Notes: a model not told the origin generated them from the letters alone. Counted from the first letter of the stretch, positions 23,036-31,979 are shown. The stretch: 47,808 nt of DNA from an uncultured Oscillospiraceae bacterium (GCA_900757695.1 CAAEOU010000099.1:1-47808), one strand, 5' to 3'. Numbers and translations are program-made.

Positions 23036-25030
23036 TTACGCCGTTGCGGTTACCACGATCTGTCCACGATACCGTCCGGCACCGGAGACTGCCGTGCCGT
23101 TGACCGTTACGGTGCCGATGATTTTCGAATTCTCGTCCAGTTCCAGCACATCTAGATAGCTGGTACCCACTACCGTCCACACTGCGCCGTTCTTCAGGCA
23201 CAGGTGTACCGGGTTATTGATCGAGGGGGCCGGGGTATTGCCCATACGGCCAATGCCGAGGTGTTCATCGGCATCCCCGCTCTTCCGATAGGCCGTTCCA
23301 GCCGGTGCCTGCGATCCATCCTTATCCACGTGATAGGTATACGCACTGGAGATCGTGCCGGTGAGCGCTGCATGATCCAGGCAGACCTCCAGAATCTGAA
23401 TCCGCTGATAGACGCCATTGAATACATCGCCGGAGGTGGCGAGGTTTTTCAGCGTAAAGGTCGCAGGTGCAATGCGATTTGGGGCCTCTTCCATTACCGG
23501 CTCCGCCCCGGGATGGGCCTTCAGAAACTCGGCGAGGTCTCCCCGGGCGGCAATCTCCTGACCGTCTTCCAGATACACGGGAAAATCGTCCCAAGGCATG
23601 TGACCGCTGCGTTTCTGGGCCATATAGGTCTCCGGCAGGGGTGCCACAGCATGGAGCTTCGACTCGATCTCCGGGACAACAAAGACACTGTCTTTCCCCA
23701 GTCCCACATCATCACTGGTCATGAGCTGGTAGAGCACACCGTTTTCGCCCACTTGGATCTCTGTTCCATCGCAGATGCAGTGGCAGAAGCAGCCGGATGT
23801 ATCGGTTTCCGAGTAGCTCTTCACTTGGAAGAGTGTGTCTCTGGCATACCATTTGCCGCCCCTGAGCGAAACCGTACCGCCGCTGTTCTTGTGGAACAGT
23901 ACGCCGATTCGATTGGAATAGCAAAAGCTGTCACCCTCCACATTAATGGAAGCCTTGCCCGTGGAGAGAATGAAAATGTAATCTGGAGAGTAGAAGGTCA
24001 CGTCCCGGAAGCTGTTGTGAAAGCCCGTGTCTGCGTAGTTTACATAACCGCATTCTCCGATGGCGCTGTTGCCCAGAATAAAGCCGTATTTCTTCTCTCC
24101 GAGGGTGGGCACAGCGGTGTATTCATCCTTGCGGGATGCTTGATAGGGTTCCAGCCTGCCAATGCCGGAGAACAGCCGTTCTCCCAGCAGACGAACCCCA
24201 CGGCCTGCATCTGTAGACAAGGCCGCCCAGCTCTGTGCCACCACGATGCTGTCATGGTAGTGAACCTGGGCCTGATCAATGGCATTGGTAAGCCGATTGC
24301 TTCCGTTGATGCCCAGCACCCAGGGGCAAAGCTTTCCGGCAGAAAAATCCCGGGCGCCGTAGATCACGCTGCCCGAAACCTCTACCCGGCTTTTGCCGCT
24401 GGCCATGACTGCGGTCAGGGTGCCATAATTCCAGAACTCCACATTTTGAAGCTTCACATTGGCCTCACCAACAGCCATGATGCAAGCACCGCGTCCCTCA
24501 CTGTTGCCGCCGCCGGAGCAGTGGAAAGTGCTGTCTGCAATGACATAGGGCTCCCTCGGTGTTGCGGCGTCCACAATGATGCCGTTCAGATCGTCGATCT
24601 TCGTGGTCATATCTACCTGCGTCAGCCGTCCCGGCGCTGCGGTATAGTTCCCCGCAACGGCCTCCAATCCTGTTGGCAGCATCTGCCCGTCTCGTATATG
24701 CAGCGCCGTGCGGAAATCGCCGCAGCTGAGCTCTGCCTGAGTAGCAGGGATATTGGTCAAGGTGTAGACGGTGAATACCACCTTCCCGGGATAGGTGCCC
24801 GGGGCGATGGTGGTGGGCACACCGTCCACCGTCATAAGAAGTGCTTTGCCCTCCGACGCTGCCGGGAGGCTGCCCTCCTTCAGTACAATGCCGCTGGGGT
24901 ATTGGGTGGATTCTGTCAGGATCCAGTCTGTTTCATAGGTCTTTTCTGTGTAGCCTGCCTTGGGCGGACCGCCCATGGGGCCGCCCGGTCCGCCGGGACC
25001 GCCAAAGTCCGGCATTTTCTGCTCGTTCAT
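23036..25030 (-). CDS. Cytosolic beta-helix-like protein with Gly-Pro-rich N-terminus
   Basis: 664 residues, no signal peptide or membrane helix. Residues 9-23 are Gly/Pro-rich (GGPGGPGGPMGGPPK). Most of the rest looks like a right-handed parallel beta-helix: short repeated strands ending in Gly/Asn turns (CSGGGNSEGRGACIMAVGEANVKLQ is split over two coils, then LTAVMASGKSRVEVSGSVIYG and ASINVEGDSFCYSNRIGV). The last 150 residues are also beta-rich. The fold is common in pectate lyases and adhesins, which are normally secreted; absence of an export signal is odd. AAGGAG lies 9 nt before the start and it has its own promoter. The Gly-Pro segment links it to the NTF2/oxidoreductase proteins. Function unknown. 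Confidence 0.72.
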   Translation of the reverse strand: MNEQKMPDFGGPGGPGGPMGGPPKAGYTEKTYETDWILTESTQYPSGIVLKEGSLPAASEGKALLMTVDGVPTTIAPGTYPGKVVFTVYTLTNIPATQAELSCGDFRTALHIRDGQMLPTGLEAVAGNYTAAPGRLTQVDMTTKIDDLNGIIVDAATPREPYVIADSTFHCSGGGNSEGRGACIMAVGEANVKLQNVEFWNYGTLTAVMASGKSRVEVSGSVIYGARDFSAGKLCPWVLGINGSNRLTNAIDQAQVHYHDSIVVAQSWAALSTDAGRGVRLLGERLFSGIGRLEPYQASRKDEYTAVPTLGEKKYGFILGNSAIGECGYVNYADTGFHNSFRDVTFYSPDYIFILSTGKASINVEGDSFCYSNRIGVLFHKNSGGTVSLRGGKWYARDTLFQVKSYSETDTSGCFCHCICDGTEIQVGENGVLYQLMTSDDVGLGKDSVFVVPEIESKLHAVAPLPETYMAQKRSGHMPWDDFPVYLEDGQEIAARGDLAEFLKAHPGAEPVMEEAPNRIAPATFTLKNLATSGDVFNGVYQRIQILEVCLDHAALTGTISSAYTYHVDKDGSQAPAGTAYRKSGDADEHLGIGRMGNTPAPSINNPVHLCLKNGAVWTVVGTSYLDVLELDENSKIIGTVTVNGTAVSGAGRYRGQIVVTATA

Positions 25031-25133
25031 CTATACCACTCCTTCAATTCCGGTGAATGCCAGTTCGCCGTACTTCTGCCAGAACCGCCGCACCCATGGC
25101 TGTTACACCCGGGATACTGCGGCTTCATAACAT

Positions 25134-25162
25134 ATTATACCAGCAAATGGATAGAGATACAA
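25134..25162 (-). promoter_or_regulatory. Promoter of the beta-helix gene
   Basis: Minus-strand TTGTAT (25157-25162), 17-nt spacer, perfect TATAAT (25134-25139), giving a leader of about 95 nt. Confidence 0.6.
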
Positions 25163-25314
25163 GCGGTTCCCCTTGCACAGAAAGTAGCAATTCTTGCGGT
25201 TTCCGCATGATATGTGCCGTCGGGATTCCACTATTGCAGGGGTAAGGCCTTCCAATATTGTGTAGACGTCCTGCACATTTTGGCACCACATGGCAATGCG
25301 ATTTCCCGCTGCCG

Positions 25315-25944
25315 TTACTCCTCTGCCAGATCTGCGATCATTTTGGCATTGCTGACTGCCAAAGCCAGCTGGAGCTTATTCTCCAGATTGGTCTTTTGAA
25401 GCATATTGGTGACATGGTATTTCACTGTGGTCACCTCTACCCCCATGGCCTCGGCGATCTTTCCGTAAGAAAGGCCGCGGACCAAATACCTTAGCACCTT
25501 CCGCTCGGCCTTGGTAAAGTCCGTGCTCTTTGCAGTGCCGATTTCTACGGCAGGTGGACAGTCCGGGAAAATATGTGCCCCGGCGGCGGTCTTTCGTACG
25601 ACATCCATCAGCGCCTCCTGGGTGCAGTCCTTATACCAAAGGCTGTCTGCTCCGGCGGTTTTCGCCCGGGCGAGCACCTCGTGGTCCAGCAGAGATGTGA
25701 CCACCACGATTTTGACGGCCGGATGCCGTGCTTTAATTTTCTCCACGGCAGAAAGGCCGTTTTCCCGGTGCTCTGTCTGCACATCCATAAGGATCAAATC
25801 GATGCCCATGGTGTCGCAGAGGCCCGGCGCCTGATTTGCCCCGGCAATCGAAACAGCGACCTGATAGCCCGGTTCCTTTTCGATATAGCTCTCTAACATA
25901 CTGCGGATCATCTTTTGATCCTCCACGATCATAACCTGCTTCAT
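25315..25944 (-). CDS. LuxR/NarL-family response regulator
   Basis: 209 residues. Receiver domain 1-120 with the acidic pocket at Glu8/Asp9, the phosphorylatable Asp54 (DLILMDVQ), the conserved Thr/Ser (VVVTS) and Lys109 region (LWYKD). The C-terminal domain at about 143-205 is a LuxR helix-turn-helix (LTKAERKVLRYL-type start, KIAEAMGVEVTTVKYHVTNML). AAGGAGG precedes the start, which overlaps the stop of the kinase gene by 4 nt. It is last of a three-gene operon with a sensor-like and a kinase protein, so its phosphate donor is almost certainly the 316-residue kinase. Targets are unknown; the divergent stress-type operon at 28804 is a plausible one. Confidence 0.92.
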   Translation of the reverse strand: MKQVMIVEDQKMIRSMLESYIEKEPGYQVAVSIAGANQAPGLCDTMGIDLILMDVQTEHRENGLSAVEKIKARHPAVKIVVVTSLLDHEVLARAKTAGADSLWYKDCTQEALMDVVRKTAAGAHIFPDCPPAVEIGTAKSTDFTKAERKVLRYLVRGLSYGKIAEAMGVEVTTVKYHVTNMLQKTNLENKLQLALAVSNAKMIADLAEE

Positions 25945-26891
25945 TGGTCAACCTCCTTTCCGGGTAAGATCACCACCAGTGCAAATCTGGGGCGGCTGTA
26001 GATGGTCATATGACCGCCTGCATCAGAAATTCGACGACGCAGGGCCGACAGTCCGCCGCCCTCACGAATCGTTTCCTCCGGCACAGCACCGTTGTTGGTG
26101 ATGGTAACGGTCGATGTATTCCCGGTATTGCGCAAATGAATATAGAGTTCTGTTGCCCCGGCATGGCGCACACAGTTGGTGACGCATTCACTCATGGCCA
26201 TGGCCAGCAGCTGCCGATTGGATGTGCCTGTTGGCAATTCCCCATCCAGGCTCACCTGCACGCCTAGCGCCTTTCCCCGGCTGATGGCATACTCCACCGC
26301 ATCATCCGGCTGCGGCATTCCGTTTGCCCGGTGAAGAAGTGAAATAGATTTTTCCCAGACAGCGGCGTTTTCCCGAATGGTTGCCAGATCCGACTCCTGC
26401 AGCAGCGCTCTGCGAGCGGAGAGAATGCTGTGTCCGATGTCGTCATGGACCTGCATTTTCATGGTGAGGATTTCCTCCTCCCGGACGATCTCCGGCATCC
26501 GCTCCATCAACTGCCGCATCCGCTCATTGGCGTTCTCCAGCCGCTGGTTTTCCGCCGCCAGCGCATACTGCTGATGTACCAATTCGGTCACATCCGCCGC
26601 CGTTATCTGGGTGTAACGGCGGCCATCTTCTGCCTGTATGATCTCCTGCGCAAACCGCAGGATCGAGCCATCCGGGAACCGATAGGTGGGCGGCCGGGTG
26701 TCCAGCTGGACCATGGTATCTGGTGGGGATCGAAGCGCCTGCTCCAGTTCCGAAAGGGTCTGAACACTGCTGCCCAGCAGCTGGGTGCTGACCCAGAGCA
26801 TCCGCCGGTTCACCAGACAGGCAATTCCTCGGCTGTTGAAAAAGCAGAGCGCCATGGGAAGATTGTCAAAGCTCTCCTTGATGATGTTCAT
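25941..26891 (-). CDS. Soluble NarL-type sensor histidine kinase
   Basis: 316 residues without membrane helices. An N-terminal PAS-like region (1-105, NLPMALCFFNSRGIACLVNRR) leads to a coiled-coil linker, a HisKA_3-like dimerisation helix with the phospho-acceptor His149 (MQVHDDIGHSIL), and a HATPase_c domain with N-box SECVTNCVRHA (Asn239) and G-box EGGGLSALRRRI near 278. The family normally sits in one chain with a membrane sensor; here the sensor is the separate gene upstream. Both ends overlap neighbours by 4 nt (upstream stop/start and downstream start), so the three proteins are coupled and may form a complex. It should phosphorylate the adjacent LuxR-type regulator. Confidence 0.88.
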   Translation of the reverse strand: MNIIKESFDNLPMALCFFNSRGIACLVNRRMLWVSTQLLGSSVQTLSELEQALRSPPDTMVQLDTRPPTYRFPDGSILRFAQEIIQAEDGRRYTQITAADVTELVHQQYALAAENQRLENANERMRQLMERMPEIVREEEILTMKMQVHDDIGHSILSARRALLQESDLATIRENAAVWEKSISLLHRANGMPQPDDAVEYAISRGKALGVQVSLDGELPTGTSNRQLLAMAMSECVTNCVRHAGATELYIHLRNTGNTSTVTITNNGAVPEETIREGGGLSALRRRISDAGGHMTIYSRPRFALVVILPGKEVDQ

Positions 26892-28540
26892 CCCCCTGCG
26901 CCTCCTTCCAGTGTGCAGCTATAGTAGCGGATGCCGTCCTCATCCGTTTCCCGGTTTAGCTGAGGAAAGCGCTCCAGCAGCATAGAATCGTCCCCGCTGC
27001 CGAGTACGCTAATGCGAACCGCAATCAGGCCATTCTGCTCCCCGGCATAGAACAGCAGAGAGGACAATTCAGTGCATGTCACCTCCACCACTGCTTCAAA
27101 CAAATCGTAAACCGCATAGCCGGTTTCCTGTGGGAGTTGCCCCTCCAGCTCCCAATTGACCTGACAGGCCACCCCATAAAGCTGAAGATTGGCCATGGAT
27201 TCATTGAGGCACAGCCGCAGCTCCTCGGCCGCAATGGTTCGGCGCTGACCGGATGCAAAAATCAGGTTGCTCCGGCGTTTGATGTAGGTACCAATGACCA
27301 CGATTTGCCCTAAAATGCGCTTGGCTGCATCAATGTCCTGGGTATTCCGCAGCTGTCCCAGTAGTTGATCCAGCAGCTGCATCTGATGAGAGGTCTGCTG
27401 TTCAATGAGGTCATAGAGTCGATTCTGCTCAGTGATCCGAAGCCAGCGGGCCTTCTGCTCACTCTCTGCCTTTAGTATATCTCCGGTATCACGAAGCTCA
27501 GACTGGGTGATTTGCAGGGCATCTGTCACCTCCACCAGCTTTGTGATGTCCTCTTGCCAGAACACATAGCCCTGCTCTACCGAGTGTCCCTTAAGTATGG
27601 TGTGCTTGTCTAAGGCATAGGCGGAGGAAACAGACTGTTCCATAGCCTCTTTGGTAAGCGGACTGACCGCCCCGGAGGCATATCGGATCCGATACTGCTT
27701 GTCTGTGATCTGGGTGGGCACCGTAGTCAGTGCCAGCAGCATTTCATAGCCCTGATTGGACAGGATCAGGCGACATTGGATGCAGCTTTCAAAAATCGCT
27801 GCAGTCAGCAGGCACAGAGAAACTGTAACATCCCCCGCCAGCAGCCAGACCCAATATACGCCCCGGACATAGCAAACCGCATACGCAATCGCCAAGGCAA
27901 AAGGGATCGTAGGCAGCCATAGGAAAATATTCGTGTGGGGAATCCGGCACTTATAGAGGATCATTCCCAGCGCCAGAACGGAGCAAATGCCCGCCCAACC
28001 GGCCACCACATAATAGCCGATCCCATAGCTGTACTCCCGATCCGACATCAGCCCGTCCGGGAACCGGAATACCAGCTGATGGATGTCGTTGGTCAGCACC
28101 AGCGCCAGCAGTACAAATGTGGGAATGTACAGCAGCCTCAGCCATCCGGGCAGCCGATAGTCCTCCGGCTTTCCAAGGGCCATGGCAACAGAGATGGACA
28201 GTGTGGGGATCAGCAGCATGGGCAGATAGTATAGATACCAGAGATACCGTGCCGCATCCACGTTGTGTATGGAGTATTTGACGGTCCGCAGCGCCAGCCA
28301 CAGCACCATCAGCCCTGCAATGGCCGTCAAATAGCGTCGAGTCTGATTTTGCAGGATCCGCCTGTGCAGGGAAATGCCCCACAGAAGCATCATCCCAATA
28401 TAGATCCCACTGCGCACCAGCCGGAGCCAGCTTGGGGCACTGTCATAGGTCCAGCCTACATAGCGGATCAGCATGGCAATCAGAATCAGCAGTAATGCCC
28501 CAAGATAGGGGACAATGCGGCGAATTTTTTCGTTTCCCAT
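26888..28540 (-). CDS. 7TM sensor protein with degenerate kinase module
   Basis: 550 residues from ATG 28540, chosen over an upstream ATG at 28708 because AGGGAGA lies 8 nt before it and it begins just before the first membrane helix. Residues 10-260 form seven to eight hydrophobic helices, like the N-terminal 7TM region of Clostridia histidine kinases. A PAS-like region (about 270-345) precedes a helix containing EQQTSHQMQLLDQLL and the segment YIKRRSNLIFA. The last 110 residues follow an ATPase-domain length and pattern but show neither an N-box with Asn nor a Gly-rich G-box. It therefore probably senses a signal and passes it to the soluble kinase encoded next, with which it overlaps by 4 nt. 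Confidence 0.8.
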   Translation of the reverse strand: MGNEKIRRIVPYLGALLLILIAMLIRYVGWTYDSAPSWLRLVRSGIYIGMMLLWGISLHRRILQNQTRRYLTAIAGLMVLWLALRTVKYSIHNVDAARYLWYLYYLPMLLIPTLSISVAMALGKPEDYRLPGWLRLLYIPTFVLLALVLTNDIHQLVFRFPDGLMSDREYSYGIGYYVVAGWAGICSVLALGMILYKCRIPHTNIFLWLPTIPFALAIAYAVCYVRGVYWVWLLAGDVTVSLCLLTAAIFESCIQCRLILSNQGYEMLLALTTVPTQITDKQYRIRYASGAVSPLTKEAMEQSVSSAYALDKHTILKGHSVEQGYVFWQEDITKLVEVTDALQITQSELRDTGDILKAESEQKARWLRITEQNRLYDLIEQQTSHQMQLLDQLLGQLRNTQDIDAAKRILGQIVVIGTYIKRRSNLIFASGQRRTIAAEELRLCLNESMANLQLYGVACQVNWELEGQLPQETGYAVYDLFEAVVEVTCTELSSLLFYAGEQNGLIAVRISVLGSGDDSMLLERFPQLNRETDEDGIRYYSCTLEGGAGG

Positions 28541-28803
28541 TGGGGCATCTCCCTCTTTTCTTATACATTTCTTTTCTGAGCGCAGTATAGCATATCCTCG
28601 TATCCATTGCAACTTTTCGGTCATTCCCACATATATGCGGCAGTTGTCCCAGGCTTTCCATAACAGTGTCTCCTCTCTCAAATTCTCAAAAGAGTTTTTG
28701 AAAAACATCGGAACCTATCCAAAAGTAGGGGGAAATTTCAGGGCATATTCGATACACTCTAATTGGATCTGGTAAAACAGGATAATTTCCAAGCGAGAGG
28801 AGC

Positions 28804-29196
28804 GTGGTATATGTGTATCGAATCGTGCTGGATATGCAGTGCACGATGTTTGCTGAGGCGATCTCCCAGTCCCTCTCCGGCAGCGACCCGGATTTCATCG
28901 TCCAGCGCAGCGAATCCCCCGACCAAACTCTGTCGCTGTGCCGGTCTGTACTGGCCCATGCGCTCATTATGGAGGTTACCGGCTTTTCACCATGGCGGCT
29001 TTCTGAACGATTGCAGCTTTGCAGAAAGCTGCGGCAAAGCATTCCTCAGTGCAAGGTGTTGCTGCTGGTGGATGAAAACGCAAATGCAGACTTGGCCGTA
29101 TCCGTAAAGCAGGCAAAGAAGGATGGGCTCATCGACAACTTTATCTACGCTTCCGTATCCCCGTCCTATCTGGCCGCCGTGCTGGATACACTGTAA
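28804..29196 (+). CDS. Receiver-like protein lacking the phosphorylation Asp
   Basis: 130 residues with the alternating beta/alpha pattern of a response-regulator receiver. The usual Asp is replaced by Glu57 (HALIMEVTGF), and the conserved Lys near the end is missing (NFIYASVSP). No output domain follows. The start is GTG 28804 or, with better spacing from AGAGGAG (28796-28802), GTG 28813. It is first of the SPFH/TPM operon and diverges from the split two-component operon (gap 263 nt). A Glu at this position often mimics the phosphorylated state, so the protein could be a constitutive partner or adaptor. This is inference; the receiver assignment itself rests on pattern. Confidence 0.65.
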   Translation: MVYVYRIVLDMQCTMFAEAISQSLSGSDPDFIVQRSESPDQTLSLCRSVLAHALIMEVTGFSPWRLSERLQLCRKLRQSIPQCKVLLLVDENANADLAVSVKQAKKDGLIDNFIYASVSPSYLAAVLDTL

Positions 29197-29235
29197 AACC
29201 AGCTTCATCTGAATAATGAAAAGGAGAAATGTGAT

Positions 29236-30669
29236 ATGGGACTTATCAAGGCAGCAATGGGTGCGGCAGGCGGCGTACTGGCCGACCAGTGGAAGGAATA
29301 TTTCTACTGCGAATCCATCCCCGAAACCGTATTGGCGGTCAAGGGCCAAAAGCGCACCACCGGGCGCGGTTCCAATAAGGGATCAGATAATATCATTTCA
29401 AACGGCTCTGTGATTGCCGTGGCAGACGGCCAGTGCATGATGATCGTGGAGCAGGGCAAGGTAGTGGAAATCTGCGCGGAGCCCGGTGAATTTACCTTCG
29501 ATTGCTCCACGGAACCAACAATCTTCTCCGGCGATCTCAGCACCAGCCTTATGGACACCTTCAAAACCATGGGCAAGCGCTTCACTTTTGGCGGCGAAGC
29601 CCCCAAGGATCAGCGGGTCTACTATTTCAACATCAAGGAACTGATCGGCAACAAATACGGCACTCCCAGCCCGGTTCCCTTCCGGGTAGTGGATGAGCGA
29701 GCATTCATCGACATGGACATCACCATTCGTTGCTTTGGCGAGTACAGCTACCGGATTTGCAACCCCATGCTGTTCTATGCCAATGTCTGTGGCAATGTTT
29801 CCGAGGCATACACCCGGGATAAGCTGGACAGTCAGCTCCGCAGCGAGCTGCTTACGGCGCTCCAGCCTGCCTTTGCCCGGATTTCTGAAATGGGCATCCG
29901 CTATTCCGCTCTTCCCGGTCATACTACCGAGATCGCCGAGGCACTCAATGAGGTGCTGTCAAAATCTTGGCGGGAGAAACGCGGCTTGGAGATCGTCTCC
30001 TTTGGCATCTCCAGCATGAAGGCGGACGAAGAGGTAGAAGCTGAGATCCGCAAGCAGCAGATGCAGATGGGCAAGGAGGCCCGGCTTACCGATCCCGGCA
30101 GAGCCGCCGCAAGACTGGTGGAAGCCCAGGGAAACGCCATGGAGGCTGCTGCCGCCAACACCGGTGCTGGTCCGGCCATGGCCTTTATGGGCATGAACAT
30201 GGCAGGGGCTGCAGGGGGCATCAATGCCCAGAGTCTGTACCAGATGAACGCACAGCAGCAGATGCAGCAGCCCGCACCTCAGCCCGCTCAAGCAGCACGA
30301 ACTGCCGATAGCTGGACCTGCACCTGTGGAGCTGTCGTCACCGGAAAATTCTGCCCGGAATGTGGAAGTAAAAAGCCCGAGCCCAAGCCTGCTGCCGACA
30401 GTTGGACTTGTACTTGTGGCGCTACCGTTACCGGAAAGTTTTGTCCAGAGTGTGGCACCAAACGCCCGGAGCCGAAGCCAGACGGCTGGACCTGCGCCTG
30501 CGGCGCAGTAAATAAGGGCAAGTTCTGCTCCGAGTGCGGGGCAAAAAAGCCCGCCGCAGCCCCCCTCTATAAGTGTGATAAATGCGGATGGGAACCTGAG
30601 GATCCTATCCATCCGCCGAAATTCTGCCCGGAGTGCGGTGATCCCTTTGACGAGGGCGACATTCAGTAA
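29236..30669 (+). CDS. SPFH-domain protein with four zinc ribbons
   Basis: 477 residues, related to YdjI of B. subtilis. Residues 1-290 are the SPFH/band-7-like domain (ADQWKEYFYCESIP near the start, VVDERAFIDMDITIRCFGEY). A Gly/Ala/Met/Gln linker runs to 355. Then come three near-identical ribbons of about 30 residues (WTCTCGAVVTGKFCPECG, and copies at about 391 and 419) with CxC-x8-CxxC ligands, and a fourth, different ribbon at 447-467 (CDKC, CPEC). In B. subtilis, YdjG/YdjH/YdjI sit with PspA in a SigW-controlled membrane-stress operon. The protein probably assembles at the inner membrane face. A GGAG-type site (AAAGGAGAAA) precedes ATG 29236. Confidence 0.88.
   Translation: MGLIKAAMGAAGGVLADQWKEYFYCESIPETVLAVKGQKRTTGRGSNKGSDNIISNGSVIAVADGQCMMIVEQGKVVEICAEPGEFTFDCSTEPTIFSGDLSTSLMDTFKTMGKRFTFGGEAPKDQRVYYFNIKELIGNKYGTPSPVPFRVVDERAFIDMDITIRCFGEYSYRICNPMLFYANVCGNVSEAYTRDKLDSQLRSELLTALQPAFARISEMGIRYSALPGHTTEIAEALNEVLSKSWREKRGLEIVSFGISSMKADEEVEAEIRKQQMQMGKEARLTDPGRAAARLVEAQGNAMEAAAANTGAGPAMAFMGMNMAGAAGGINAQSLYQMNAQQQMQQPAPQPAQAARTADSWTCTCGAVVTGKFCPECGSKKPEPKPAADSWTCTCGATVTGKFCPECGTKRPEPKPDGWTCACGAVNKGKFCSECGAKKPAAAPLYKCDKCGWEPEDPIHPPKFCPECGDPFDEGDIQ
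30289..30546 (+). repeat. In-frame zinc-ribbon repeats
   Basis: Three tandem units of about 81-90 bp encoding DSWTCTCGA-VTGKFCPECG-type zinc ribbons within the SPFH gene; the third is shorter. Codons differ between copies, which points to an old duplication kept by selection. Confidence 0.75.
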
Positions 30670-30727
30670 GAATTCGGCGTCAATCTATTCAACATCCTCA
30701 TCCACCATCACAGAAAAGGAGGCCACA

Positions 30728-31141
30728 ATGAAAGGACATAAGTTTTTAAAGGTAACCGGCATTTTGATGATTATCGGCGGCGCATTGGCAACCATTCTGG
30801 GAATCATTGCAGTATTGAGCGTTGCGGCACTGGCGTATATTGCTTCTGCACACTCGGAAGCCGGTATGCTTTATGCCAGCACCATTCTATTTCTAGTCAG
30901 CGGTATTGTGGAGCTGATTGCAGGTATTATTGGTGTTCTGAATGCAGAAAAACCCCAGAAAGCCAAGGCCTGCATTGTATGGGGTGCGCTGGTTGCTGTT
31001 CTGAGTGTTGCGGGTACGATCCTTGGTGTTGCAGGCGGCGGTGATTTTAGTGTATTCAGTCTTATTTTGGGACTGGTACTGCCGGTGCTCTATATCATTG
31101 GTGCAGTGAAAAATATGCAGTCTGCTAATTCGGTGGGCTAA
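30728..31141 (+). CDS. Four-helix membrane protein of the stress operon
   Basis: 137 residues from ATG 30728 (AAAGGAGG 6 nt upstream). Four hydrophobic helices with small-residue packing (ILMIIGGALATILGIIAVL, ILFLVSGIVELIAGIIGVL, GALVAVLSVAGTILGV, VFSLILGLVLPVLYIIGAV) alternate with short polar loops. The arrangement resembles the many small DUF4064-like membrane proteins of Firmicutes. It lies between the SPFH and DUF4428-like genes in the same orientation with short gaps and is probably a membrane partner for one of them. No catalytic residues are seen. Confidence 0.75.
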   Translation: MKGHKFLKVTGILMIIGGALATILGIIAVLSVAALAYIASAHSEAGMLYASTILFLVSGIVELIAGIIGVLNAEKPQKAKACIVWGALVAVLSVAGTILGVAGGGDFSVFSLILGLVLPVLYIIGAVKNMQSANSVG

Positions 31142-31160
31142 ACGTGAAAAGGAAATGAAT

Positions 31161-31943
31161 ATGGGCTTATTTGGAAAATTGTTTGATAAAAAAATTTGCG
31201 ATATTTGCGGCGGAGAAATCGGACTTCTAGGCAACAAAAAGCTGGAGGACGGCAACTGCTGCAAGGAGTGCGCCGGGAAGCTATCCCCCTGGTTTAACGA
31301 GCGGCGGCACTCTACGGTGGCAGATATCAAGGCACAGATCGACTATCGGGAAGAAAACCGGGATGCCGTTGCAAAATTTCACACCACGCAGAGCTTTGGC
31401 GAGGACATGAATGTACTGCTGGATGAGGATCAGCAGCTGTTTATGGTGACGCGTGCTCGAAATCTGGTGGAGGCGAACCCCGACGTACTGTCTTTTTCAC
31501 AGGTCACCGGCTGCGATCTGGACATCTCCGAAAGCCGTACCGAGGAGATGCGGGAGACCCGGGATAAGGACGGCAACACCAAGCGGGTGAGCTATAACCC
31601 ACCCCACTATGTCTACCGTTATGACTTCTATATCATCATTCGGGTAAATCACCCCTATTTTGACGAAATGAGATTCAAACTCAATCGCAGCAGTGTAGAG
31701 GTGGAGGTCACCGGACGGCAGACCTTGGGAACCACCCCGGGCAAGCGCAGCATCGACTATCAGGATTATGAGCGCATGGGCAGAGAAATTAAGCGTGCTT
31801 TGACCTCCATCCGCACACAGGTTCGGAAGGAAGCTGCCGAGGCCGCTGCCCCCAAGGCTGCACAGACATGTCCCTATTGCGGGGCAACCACCATTCCCGA
31901 TGCCAATGGCTGCTGTGAATACTGCGGCGGCGCAATGGGATAG
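31161..31943 (+). CDS. DUF4428-type zinc-ribbon protein
   Basis: 260 residues from ATG 31161, chosen over ATG 31155 because AAAAGG gives a normal spacing. It starts with a DUF4428-like domain (KICDICGGEIGLLGNKKLEDG, then CCKEC), four Cys that should bind zinc. The middle (about 60-205) is a conserved but uncharacterised domain (TRARNLVEANPDVLSF, CDLDISESR, YNPPHYVYRYDFYIII). A second zinc ribbon closes the protein (CPYCGATTIPDANGCCEYCGG). It is soluble and has no export signal. It is part of an operon where three other proteins also carry zinc ribbons, suggesting shared assembly at the membrane. Confidence 0.8.
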   Translation: MGLFGKLFDKKICDICGGEIGLLGNKKLEDGNCCKECAGKLSPWFNERRHSTVADIKAQIDYREENRDAVAKFHTTQSFGEDMNVLLDEDQQLFMVTRARNLVEANPDVLSFSQVTGCDLDISESRTEEMRETRDKDGNTKRVSYNPPHYVYRYDFYIIIRVNHPYFDEMRFKLNRSSVEVEVTGRQTLGTTPGKRSIDYQDYERMGREIKRALTSIRTQVRKEAAEAAAPKAAQTCPYCGATTIPDANGCCEYCGGAMG

Positions 31944-31979
31944 TCAACACCAAGTTCCAACGTGAAAGGAGAGAACTTC

